Of a DNA stretch of 10,046 bases, positions 1 to 8,274 are shown in pieces. Each line of letters opens with the position of its first letter. Position 1 is the stretch's first letter. The notes beneath the pieces were generated by a model. The model was not told the DNA's origin, searched no databases, and was given only the letters and a program-made list of their open reading frames with translations. Position numbers and translations under genes: made by a program. Source of the DNA: Hemicentrotus pulcherrimus (taxonomy: Eukaryota; Echinodermata; Echinoidea; Camarodonta; Strongylocentrotidae); contig BEXV01000019.1 in assembly GCA_003118195.1 (NCBI GenBank), forward strand, positions 565,844-575,889, written 5' to 3'.

Positions 1-74
1 AAAAAAGGTAAAAATCATGTGATTTTACATGATTTTTTTCTCAAGGGGGGGGGGGGGCCCTAGATCCGCCACTG
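1..74 (-). mobile_element. Partial DNA-transposon terminus, hAT-like
   Basis: Read on the minus strand, the sequence from 74 leftward begins CAGTGGCGGATCTAGG and runs into a C13 tract (G13 on plus, 45-57). The same terminus type recurs at 6763 as CAGGGGTGGATCCAGG, matching at 13 of 16 positions. Ends beginning CAG followed by a GGATC-type core are common on hAT-like elements and their MITEs, so the family is inferred from the ends alone. The body contains a perfect 11-bp inverted repeat (10-20 against 27-37, 6-nt loop). The other end lies outside the window, so neither length nor target-site duplication can be checked. The expected 8-bp duplication would start at 75. Confidence 0.5.
10..37. 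repeat. Perfect 11-bp hairpin inside the left-edge transposon
   Basis: AAAAATCATGT (10-20) is the exact reverse complement of ACATGATTTTT (27-37), with the loop GATTTT between them. Such subterminal palindromes are usual in MITE-like elements. No role can be shown here. Confidence 0.6.
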
Positions 75-744
75 GAAGCGCTCAATATACCACCAGTATG
101 CCTTTTTTCTGCTGTGTACAAGTCTACCAGTATAGTGCAAGAGATACCTGCATATCTTTATAGCTGTACATCCATATCTATATACTCGCTCATTACTAAT
201 ATTATTCTAAGAGCATTGCATTAGGGCATGTCATGCATAATTCTGATTCCACCCCCTCCCCCACATTGCTTTTGTATAGACTAGCATTTGACCTTTTCAT
301 GAGGTCCTTAGCAACAAATTTTATCTGTATAAATTGAATCAACATTGCATTATAAATAAGGGAAGTTTCTCATACACATCGCCCCATCAAAAGTGACATT
401 AAACAACCTAATATCTAAATTATACGCCTAATGAGATCATTTCCAAATTTGCATCCACAATCATTTAATTACGGGTAGGGCAGGTAGTGCAATTTTTTCA
501 CATAATTTCATTACCAGCCCACTCGTGTCCGGGGCAAAGTTTTCCAGGATTGGTTTCCATGACAAGTGCACTGTACGCTAGAATCCTTCCCGTTGATTAA
601 GGAGGGGTACGCAGGTAAATTGAAATATGACAAGGCTTGCATAAACCTAATGAAGGAAGCATAGGGTACCACCAGGGACCAATTCGATCCCCATTAAGTC
701 AAGTAAAGGGAGGATTAAATGGCCTTATAGATAAGTCAAACATA
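75..744. other. AT-rich non-coding stretch, no gene seen
   Basis: No reading frame of useful length, tRNA-like fold or transposon end was found. A C-rich patch lies near 249-264. An AATTCGATCCCC string near 680-692 looks superficially like a tRNA T-loop, but the flanking bases do not pair as a T-stem. Confidence 0.5.
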
Positions 745-748
745 CAAG

Positions 749-783
749 CCCCCCTCCCCTCCACTCCCCTCCCCTCCCATCCC
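749..783 (-). other. Putative G-quadruplex motif (C-rich on plus strand)
   Basis: Six runs of three or more C lie on the plus strand: 749-754, 756-759, 766-769, 771-774, 776-778 and 781-783. The spacers are 1, 6, 1, 1 and 2 bases. The minus strand therefore satisfies the G3+N1-7 four-run rule several times over, with very short loops of the kind found in stable parallel quadruplexes. The plus strand could form an i-motif. Folding in vivo is inference. Confidence 0.7.
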
Positions 784-809
784 TGGCCATCCAAATATTC
801 CTCATAGAA

Positions 810-811
<2 letters not shown>

Positions 812-864
<53 letters not shown>
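812..864. repeat. (AG)n microsatellite, about 26 uninterrupted units
   Basis: A pure AG dinucleotide run of about 53 bp starts 28 bp after the G-quadruplex motif. The serine/leucine-repeat frame on the minus strand (725-946) is simply this repeat translated and is not a gene. Uninterrupted runs of this length are normally length-polymorphic and, as homopurine mirror repeats, can form triplex (H-DNA). Confidence 0.95.
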
Positions 865-867
<3 letters not shown>

Positions 868-2620
868 CATGAGATGACCTAATTTCTGCAATTTTTCTGC
901 CCATCCCCAGTCCCACTAACAATCTACCTTTTAAAATTAAACACATCCATCTTCATAATTGATCAAATGAATTACACATTCACTTACACAGGCCTATAAT
1001 ATTTTAGGCTTATACATGTTTCTCTCTTCCACATTTTTTCCTTTAGTGCACAACTAATGATATACGATATGTATTCACAATATTAAATGATATTACCAAA
1101 AGAAATCCAACAAGCTACTGGTATCTAGACGTTTTTAGACGTGTGTAACTTTTGTGTCTATTATTCAATGACAATCTTTTTTATCTAGCAGGCAATCTAA
1201 ATATGTCTGATTTAAATTGGATTTAAAATTATGGAAACAAAATTAAACATACCTTTTAAATGTAGTGAATATGTACATGTATTATCAATAGAGCAGTTAC
1301 TTGGATGCAGAAACTCCCCCATCTCTTTTTTCTTTCAATATTTTGTCTTTCATACCCCCTGTTTACAGAACACAAGAGCTGAAATCTATGAGCAATAGCT
1401 GAAAGTAGAAAATAATAGAACAACTCTGTCAAATATTACAAAGTACTCAAAGCCACTTTGCTTTGATTAAATTCAAAACTGCAATCTTATATCCGTGCAC
1501 TAGAGCAATACCAACCCAATCTGCCCTCTGCAATGGTTCATCCTCATGAAGAGTGTTCTTATAAATCGCTTCTCAAGAAAGAATGCATATATAAAAGGGA
1601 GGTCAAGGGTTCTACATCATGAAATCAACAAGGAAAATCTGACAAGAGATAGAGGGGGCTGAAGCATCTATTCAAAATTGAAAGCTCTCGTTTCATACAA
1701 TTTCAAGAGGGGAGAGAGAGGATATGAGGGAATTGGCAGGATGGTGCTCATGTTTCTAATGAGATATCAAATAGCCATTTAAAGCTTGTAAAAATGAGCA
1801 CCTCTCCATAAAATTGATTTATGCTTTGTCTTCCGACCCCACGAGAAATTCCTGTCTTGATATATTCACTGCAAGACTGGAATGTAAGCACGAAACATAT
1901 TTCATGTTTGAACTCTCCCATGTTCACAATTGTTTTATTGTGTAACGTGAGATAGAAATAAAAATGTTTCTACGTCATAAAACTTTTTATGAACAATTTA
2001 ACATAAGTATTTAATTTCAAAATGTAACTATTTATAGGACAAACAATATTAAATCATTACATAAAATTGTATATCTCTCTTCTAAAGCTTCAAGAAAAAA
2101 AGACACTCTAAGAAATAAAGACTAACTGATATGCCTTTTGAGAGAGAGAGAGAGGAATGTCATGAAAATGAACAAGGCATGTCATTTCAAAAGCTCAGAA
2201 TTAAAAAAAGAAATGTAGAAAACTGTGACCTTTTCATATCTATACAAGACAAAAAAGGATATCAAAAATAATCATCAGAGAATATATTCCATGAACATAC
2301 CAAGAATGGAAACAAATATATAGATCATGTTAATACAAAAGAATAGAATGTGACCTCGCGCCCCCTCCACATTCCTTGCTGTCACTAAAACAACATGTAC
2401 GTTTCTAATAAGTTGAATGAAATATTGACAAATTAAATTTACAACAAAAAAGAGACACAAACAGGGCTATGAAAAGAACTAGTGAAAGTTAAGAATTTGA
2501 ATACAATGCCATGCTGTTGACATTTCTTCTGGTGTACGTAGTTTGTAAAAGGAAATAAATGATGACTGTAAGCAAGAAATAAAAAAAATGAAAGATCATA
2601 GATGGAAATCATCTTCATAG
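865..2620. other. AT-rich non-coding stretch, no gene seen
   Basis: No frame resembles a protein. Minor items: a TATATAAAAG string at 1588-1597 with no gene following it, an 8-bp inverted repeat at 1975-1992 with only a 2-nt centre, and a short GA run around 2140-2154. Several AATAAA hexamers occur, as expected by chance at this composition. Confidence 0.5.
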
Positions 2621-2816
2621 TGGCATGTGGCCTCCCCTTGACTTCATATATTCATAACTTCAACAGATGTTGGGTGATGGGAAGAGGAAGGATGGTGTTT
2701 AATGAGGTACATCTCCCAATTAAATAATGATGGAATTGACAATCAAAATAATGAAGGTAACAGATTGTTTCATGACACCATCATATATCGTAGTAGAAGT
2801 CTGAGGCCACATGCCA
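2621..2816. repeat. Spaced inverted repeat, possible decayed palindromic element
   Basis: TGGCATGTGGCCTC at 2621-2634 is perfectly reverse-complementary to GAGGCCACATGCCA at 2803-2816, with 168 bp between them. Weaker resemblance extends inward (ACTTC-type segments) and outward (CATCTTC/CCTCC-like). That is what an old MITE or fold-back element would leave, but no target-site duplication was found and no family is recognised. Confidence 0.4.
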
Positions 2817-3050
2817 TATGCTGGAGGATAAGAATATTAAGGTAGTCAGCCGACCTATTTCCACCACCCCCTTGTTTTCTCAAATAAAATTGAGTATGAA
2901 ACGTACCTCTTTAAAACATTAAAAGCTGGAAAGTAGAACTATATGAACAAAAAAAAATAAGCTTTGCAGTTTAGTCATTTGAATCTTCACTTAGGAATTG
3001 ACTTGAAAGACTTTGGTAAAGGAGGATGGAGATGATCTTAGTCTGAGACA

Positions 3051-3130
3051 TAATGATGACAAGGGTGATGATGATTTGATGATGACATTGATTTGTGATG
3101 ATACAAAGAATAGTGATGATCAATCAATGA
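3051..3130. repeat. Degenerate GAT/ATG trinucleotide-rich stretch
   Basis: GATGAT and TGATGA strings recur from about 3051 to 3130 with interruptions, giving an aspartate-rich frame in translation (3013-3270). That frame opens with TTG and has no in-frame ATG before its repeat part, so it is read as a decayed trinucleotide repeat and not an acidic protein. Confidence 0.5.
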
Positions 3131-4450
3131 TTAAACCAGTGCTACTCAAAACTCAATACTGCATGAGCACATGTACATGTAGTTCACATTTTACTATCTA
3201 CAAAGGTTATGCATATATCTTTGTGCAGCTCGCAGACCAGATGTCTGCAAACATTGGAAATGACTTTTGAAGGTGTTAATGATTCTGATTTTGACACTTC
3301 AGCAGGAGGATGGCATCTTTCCATCCATCCCAAACCTAATGATGCATGAGAAATTCAATGATGGATCTGGTTGGGGAGATAAGAGCGGGCGAGAAAAAGG
3401 CTGGAACAGAAATGACTGAAATGTCATCATGTTCCAATGATGGAGCAGCACCATTTCATGTGATGAAATATTAAAGAACTTTGACAGTGGGGAATGAATT
3501 TGATTTATTGCAGGCGCTGCCACGCTCACAAGGGGAAACTCTCTTGTATTTAAAGTGAATTAAAAAGATAGTACCAGCTTCTGGAGTTGTACACCATCCA
3601 CGCAAAAGAAAAGGTTTCTCCATTTAGCACAGATGGACTTCAACCCAATTATACCTCATCTACATGGGTAATTCATTATCATTTTTTTTTACTGATTATT
3701 TGAATCTTTACTGCATAATATAACTACCAGATTTTCACAATTATTGTTGTTGAAGACAATGAAAGATTTTTTTGTTCTCTAAAACAATATCATAAAAGAA
3801 TATTCTATGATTATAAATATATTTTCAAAGGCAATGGAAGATAAGAATACTTTTCCAATGGATGTTTCCTTCCACCTGGGACACTGCTTAAAATATATTT
3901 ATAGATGCAGTTAATTGCATTATGGAGTGTTGTGGGTTAGGAAAAGGGGAAAGTGAGTTAACACTTATAAAGCGTTTGCCAAACCACACTTTATGTGTGA
4001 TTCTATTATTTTTCATATCTAGGTGGGGGAGGTCATAGAAATATATCATAGCCATGGAAGTGTTCATGCATAGAGCATAGGATAAAATATNTATGACATC
4101 TATAATGATCATCTTTAGTTTAGACAACTGGAACACTTTAAAGTTCTTAACATTTGTTATAAAATGTTGAAGGTTATTTTGCAAACTATTTCTGCAAATT
4201 TAAGCTTAATTCTAATTTAGAGCCTACTGAATATTTAAACTCAAGTCTGAATGTTGTACAAGATTATAAGATACTTTTTACAAATTGAACTTTATATCAA
4301 ACTTATAATAGATCGCCAGTGTTGTCATATGTCATCCAGGTATGACATTTTCTCCTATAAAAAGAAAAAAAATAATAAAAAAAATAAACAAGCAAACATA
4401 TTTCTTTAAAAAAAGGAATGTCATCACATGAAACAAACATCAAATTAGAC
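3131..4450. other. AT-rich non-coding stretch, one ambiguous base
   Basis: No gene-like frame was found. Position 4091 is an unresolved n. A 7-bp hairpin (ATTTCAT, GTG, ATGAAAT) lies at 3453-3469 and a 12-bp palindrome (ACATGTACATGT) at 3169-3180. Both are within chance expectation for this composition. Confidence 0.5.
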
Positions 4451-4489
4451 AAAACATACCCTAAAACATACCCTAAAACATACCCTAAC
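4451..4489. repeat. 12-bp minisatellite, three perfect copies
   Basis: The unit AAAACATACCCT repeats exactly at 4451-4462, 4463-4474 and 4475-4486 and then breaks off in AACA. Each junction contains CCCTAA, the complement of the animal telomere motif TTAGGG, but the 12-bp period means it is not a telomere tract. In the frame 4418-4618, which does begin with ATG, it translates as a short YPKT repeat. That frame has no other protein-like feature and is not called as a gene. Confidence 0.85.
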
Positions 4490-5469
4490 ACAGGCAGCTG
4501 TTTCTCATCAAAAAAATATATACTAAGTACAGCAAAACTGTCTTACTTGATAAGTCAGCATTCTGGTCTAGCAGATCAAAATCAAAATGCATTCTGGATC
4601 AGGTATGAATGGAACTAATATACTAGTGTATATTTTTGGAAGGTGGAAGTTCTGATTCAATCCTATTACACACAGCAAAGCATCCAAATATATGAAATAT
4701 TCGAGATTTCTGTGGCTTAGTGAAATACTGAACATATGCCTGGCAATGTGCATTTAGGAAAAGGGTAATCGGATCCTAATCCTCAGTTCTACTGCACAAA
4801 CAAAGTACATGTAAAGGGAAGGATGATATTGAATGCACAGAAGGGATTCGTGTATGAAACTATACCATTTTTCCTTTTTTTTTATTACAAGTACGCAAAC
4901 ACACAATAAATTCATCTTCTGAAATCAAGAATGATTTTAACTCATATACTTCAATATAAAGGTAATGCCATTCCAGGATTAAAAACACTACTGAGAAATC
5001 TTGGTGCATTGCTAAACGCTCTGAATATGTCATTCTGTGTTTTTGATGTGTTATCCCCATAATATATATGTCTATCAGTTTTTCTTTTACATAATGTAAC
5101 ATAAATGTGGAGTTATTCATTGATTCCAATATAATTCTTATTTTCCTCTCTTAGAAAATCAAACAATCAAGCAAGCAATGGATAAACTTTGAGCAGCAAA
5201 ACTTTTCAATATTTGTTTACAATCCAAAAAAAAAGTACATATTGCTTTGAGAAAAAAAGGACCTCTCCACTTCCTATTACTTCTTCACTGTTCACACATA
5301 TGTGTTGAAATACCAATATATGACCATCATATATTACACTCTCTATCATCAGTTATAACCAACAATTCCTCATTTCATATCAAAGAACATCGCTCCTCTA
5401 CTTCAAACAAAAAATATGTCGAACATGCATCGCATATGGTCGAACTTTAAAATGTCAATCTCTTTAATA
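4490..5469. other. AT-rich non-coding stretch, no gene seen
   Basis: Only chance frames under 90 residues occur, with no recognisable domain, transposon end or RNA gene. Poly-T and poly-A tracts are present near 4875 and 5227. Confidence 0.5.
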
Positions 5470-5800
5470 GTTTCCTGCCCATCCTCTCCCAACGGCCCCC
5501 CTCTACCGGTGCCTCCCAATTTCACACGTTCTCATCATCTGCTTGAGGAAATCTGAATTTGACTGGAGGGGTGGGTCTTCCCGCCTGCTCTTCACTTGAT
5601 CACCTTTTCTCTCCGCGTTCTCCTCTCCAGCAATCAATATGAGGGGTTATGAATTGACTGAAGTGTGGAGTGTTCCACGATTTTCATCCTTCGTTTTTTT
5701 TCCATCCACGTCATTTTTTTTTGTGACCAACTCTCTTTCATTTCCTGTTTCCCCTCTCCGGTATGTTTCTTCTTGTTCACTTCCTATTTCTTTAGCATTG
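5470..5800. other. Pyrimidine-rich, relatively GC-richer block
   Basis: The plus strand is dominated by C and T and is visibly richer in C than its surroundings up to about 5640. It includes acceptor-like strings (a pyrimidine run ending CTCTCCAG at about 5621-5630, and TTCTTTAG at 5787-5794). A 54-codon ATG frame (5639-5803) follows the first of these, but its product is low-complexity F/S/L-rich sequence and no family is recognised. This could be an exon or promoter edge, or simply a decayed CT-rich repeat. The second reading is favoured because a GA-rich block of opposite strand bias follows directly. Confidence 0.35.
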
Positions 5801-5865
5801 TAGGTCGGACAGACCCAGAGGAGAAGAAACAAATGGCGATGGATGCAAAATTGTTCAATTGAATA

Positions 5866-5990
5866 GAGGGAGGAGAAGATGGGAGAGAGGAAGTAGTGAA
5901 TAGAAATAAAGCATTTACAGGAAGGTTAGACTGCAAGAGAGATGAAGAAGGAGAGGGAGGAAAAGATGGGAGCAAGGAAAGAGTGAATAG
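5866..5990. repeat. Imperfect 38-bp duplication in a purine-rich block
   Basis: GAGGGAGGAGAAGATGGGAG... at 5866-5903 reappears at 5953-5990 with 5 mismatches in 38 positions, offset by 87 bp. A CTGCAAGAGAG/TTGCAAGAGAG pair (about 5931 and 5992) follows each copy, but 26 bp further from the end of the first copy than from the second. This suggests a tandem duplication followed by an insertion or deletion. Glutamate/arginine-rich frames across it come from purine codons and are not genes. Confidence 0.65.
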
Positions 5991-6033
5991 ATTGCAAGAG
6001 AGGAAAAGAGGGAGTTTAAGATTACACAAAGAA

Positions 6034-6044
6034 AAAGGAGAAGA

Positions 6045-6087
<43 letters not shown>

Positions 6088-6104
6088 AGGGAGAGAGAGA
6101 GAGA
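6034..6104. repeat. Compound purine microsatellite (GAA)n-(GA)n
   Basis: A GGAGAAGAAGAA lead-in passes into an uninterrupted GA run to 6084, is broken by AGGAGG, and resumes as GA to 6104. The arginine/glutamate and serine/leucine frames of 125 to 148 residues on the two strands here are translations of this repeat. Confidence 0.95.
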
Positions 6105-6762
6105 AGGTGGAATAGAGAAAGAAGTACCGGTACACAAACATACATCATTATCATGCGAGATAGGAACCGAGAAACAGATTGACAGAACAAAAAATAACGG
6201 AGTAAAATTAACACATTTTCTCAACGTCAATGTTGTCTTATTCTATAAAATGGTTTATACAATCTTTGATTAGCTATTTTCTTCTATTCTGATATGTCCT
6301 GGTTTAGAATGCTACCTACTTATCTACAAAGTTAAAATTCTTGATAAAAACATCACTCATTTAACGTAACAAAATGCATATAGAATTTCCCTTTCGATGC
6401 ATCCCTACTTTTAACCCAACATATATTTTTAGTGATAAAATTGTAGTTGATTTACCTTACATTCTTTAATTAGAATACAATACAAAACATTTGTAGCTTG
6501 TTATCGATAACAACTAATATACCACCTAAAACTGTTGTTTTATTACTGTTGCTGACCATCAAACTATTATCTCTGAACATAGATGAAGCTAATCAATGCC
6601 TGCTCGATGCTAGAATGTTTACCATACAAACATCCATGGGCAACATCAATATCTTGGAACATTCAATTAAATGACAACTTGCAAAGCTGTATTACCAAAT
6701 TATTTATACAAAGATACTAAAATAATGCTCCACTTATTCTCATACATACGAATGGCTGTTGT
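6105..6762. other. AT-rich non-coding stretch, no gene seen
   Basis: No reading frame, RNA gene or repeat was recognised between the purine microsatellite and the transposon remnant. A CTATAAAA string at 6242-6249 has no gene after it. Confidence 0.5.
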
Positions 6763-6950
6763 CAGGGGTGGATCCAGGATTTTTTCTTCAGGGAGGGGGT
6801 GCATAAAAACTCTGACAATAAAAGTAAATCATCATAAAATTTGAAGGTGCCTATTCAAAAGGGACTGCTAAAGGGCACACTTTTTCTTAGTATATGATTG
6901 GGTTATAAAAGAAAGGGGGTATAGGCATCCCCTTTAACTATCAGCCAGTG
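6763..6950 (+). mobile_element. Short CAG-ended non-autonomous element, hAT-like
   Basis: The left end CAGGGGTGGATCCAGG is well preserved and followed by a T-run and a G-rich tract (AGGGAGGGGG), the same layout as the element at the window's left edge. A right end is proposed at 6950, where CATCCCC...CAGCCAGTG resembles a decayed complement of that terminus. This gives an element of about 188 bp with no coding capacity. Flanking octamers (GCTGTTGT left, TGTCTCTC right) do not match convincingly, so the right boundary and the 8-bp duplication are uncertain. The hAT assignment is inferred from the ends only. Confidence 0.45.
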
Positions 6951-7101
6951 TGTCTCTCAACCACTCTTGGGAACTAATGACTGCATGTTTGATTTCTGAG
7001 GCCCACCTGAAGGAGTGATGCGGGTTCAGGACTACTCCCAAGCATCGCTGAAAAGTCGTCATGGAGACGAGATGGGAGACCGTCCTGAAGTGAATGTACA
7101 T
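6934..7101 (-). other. Unrecognised 55-codon frame across the array's left junction
   Basis: A minus-strand frame begins with ATG at 7101, inside the first tandem copy, runs through the unique DNA 6951-7054 and stops at 6936-6934 inside the transposon remnant. Its mixed composition (including VVLNPHHSFRWASEIKH) is more protein-like than other frames here, with a distant look of the end of a reverse-transcriptase domain. That likeness is weak, and no catalytic motif is present. The plus strand of the same stretch is also open for about 40 codons (to a stop near 7112). Such double openness argues for chance or for a decayed coding fragment. Confidence 0.15.
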
Positions 7102-7644
7102 TCACGTCTGCTTTGATTGTTTGGTTTCTCCAAGGAATACAGTCTTACAGGAGACCGAGATGAAAAGCCACGTTGAGAGCCAGAAGGACCTTAACTCTAC
7201 GTGAAAATTAATGCCCTTATAGCTCTAAAGGTAGATGTCGAGGACTGAGACGGTTGTCATGGAAATGAGATCGGAGACTATCCTGAGTGGATGTACATTC
7301 ACGTCTGCTTTGATTGTTTGGTTTCTCCAAGGAATACAGTCTTCCAGGAGACAGAGATGAAAAGCCATATGTTGAGAGCCAGAAGGACCTTAACTCTATG
7401 CGAAAATTAATGCCCTTATAGCTCTAAAGATAGATGTCGAGGACTGAGACGGTTGTCATGGAAATGAGATGGGAGACTATCCTGAGTGGATGTACATTCA
7501 CGCCTGCTTTGATTGTTTGGTTTCTCCAAGGACTACAGTCTTCCAGGAGACCGAGATGAAAAGCCATATGTTGAGAGCCAGAAGGACCTTAACTCTATGT
7601 GATAGTTATTGTCCTTCTAGCTTTCAAGACAGATGTCGAGGACT
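7055..7644. repeat. Tandem array, three copies of a ~199-bp unit
   Basis: Copies lie at 7055-7252, 7253-7451 and 7452-7644, each starting GTCGTCATGG or GTTGTCATGG. Copies 2 and 3 differ at 4 of the first 148 positions, then at 9 of the next 45, and stop matching after AGGACT at 7644. Copy 1 has small indels (an extra A near 7088-7090, a 2-bp loss in the CATATG segment). The unit holds GTGAATGTACATTCAC, a perfect 16-bp palindrome in copy 1 (7090-7105), with one arm base changed in copies 2 and 3. The period is not a multiple of three and stops interrupt it, so an in-frame protein repeat is excluded. The family is not recognised. Confidence 0.92.
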
Positions 7645-8274
7645 CCAGCATGACCTCAGGACAGACTGCTCACTACTCAAAGACAATCGCTTTTTTTAGA
7701 ATCAGTCTATCAAGGGATCAATGCAAGTCGTGTCTCCAAACAATGCTTGCCCAAAGTCATAACTCATCATGATATGAATCATAATCATTTTGTAGATGTA
7801 TTAGAAAGGATGCTTAAACAATCAACAAGGTATAATTCTAATTAACATAAAAATACCCCAAAAAATTCAGTAACCTCTACATGACATGAGGGAGTATGCA
7901 GCTAACAAAAAATCTCATCAGTTAATATGACTTGCGAAGGGCAAACTTATCACTTAAAAGAAGTAAAGATTGAAGGTTGCTATATGTTTTTTTTTTGCTG
8001 TTCCAAAACCAGACATAAAAGCTTTACATCCTTTCATTGTATCCATTTCCACATAACTTTGTTAATTTGATAAGAATTAGGTTAAAAAATGAATTGCAAA
8101 GACTCTAAAAAAACAAACTCGGGCAATTCCGTCACCTTGTTTGTCAATGACCATTTGCAATGTATGAACATGACACTGATATTATGTCATCCAAACACGA
8201 CTTCCAGAGGCAATACAATATGTGTTACTGAAATTATGCTAGAGTTGATTCCTCAGTATTTGTGACCATCCATG
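7645..8274. other. AT-rich non-coding stretch, no gene seen
   Basis: The end of the frame 7469-7699 runs from the third tandem copy into this unique DNA and stops at 7699. Nothing else of note appears apart from a T10 tract at 7987-7996. Confidence 0.5.

Noticed and set aside
672..700. TTCGATC string as a possible tRNA T-loop
   Set aside because: The bases on each side do not pair as a T-stem and no acceptor or anticodon arms are present.
725..946. 73-residue minus-strand frame rich in serine and leucine
   Set aside because: It is a translation of the (AG)n microsatellite at 812-864 with short flanks, and it lacks any other protein-like content.
1588..1620. TATATAAAAG with an ATG about 25 bp downstream as a possible core promoter
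   Set aside because: The ATG at 1619 closes after seven codons and no longer frame follows; TATA strings are expected in DNA this AT-rich.
3013..3270. 85-residue aspartate-rich frame
   Set aside because: It opens with TTG and its acidic part is a degenerate GAT repeat; no domain is seen.
4451..4489. Interstitial telomere tract
   Set aside because: The CCCTAA motif occurs once per 12-bp unit, not as a head-to-tail hexamer array.
5784..6273. Overlapping frames of 99-148 residues on both strands
   Set aside because: All derive from the compound GA microsatellite and neighbouring purine-rich DNA; low-complexity S/L or R/E composition on both strands is diagnostic.
7055..7644. CRISPR-like array
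   Set aside because: The repeats are contiguous ~199-bp copies without spacers, in DNA with animal-type features.
7469..7699. 76-residue frame across the third tandem copy
   Set aside because: The same frame is closed by a stop in copy 2 and by frameshifts in copy 1, and the 199-bp period is not a multiple of three, so it is treated as a chance opening in the repeat.
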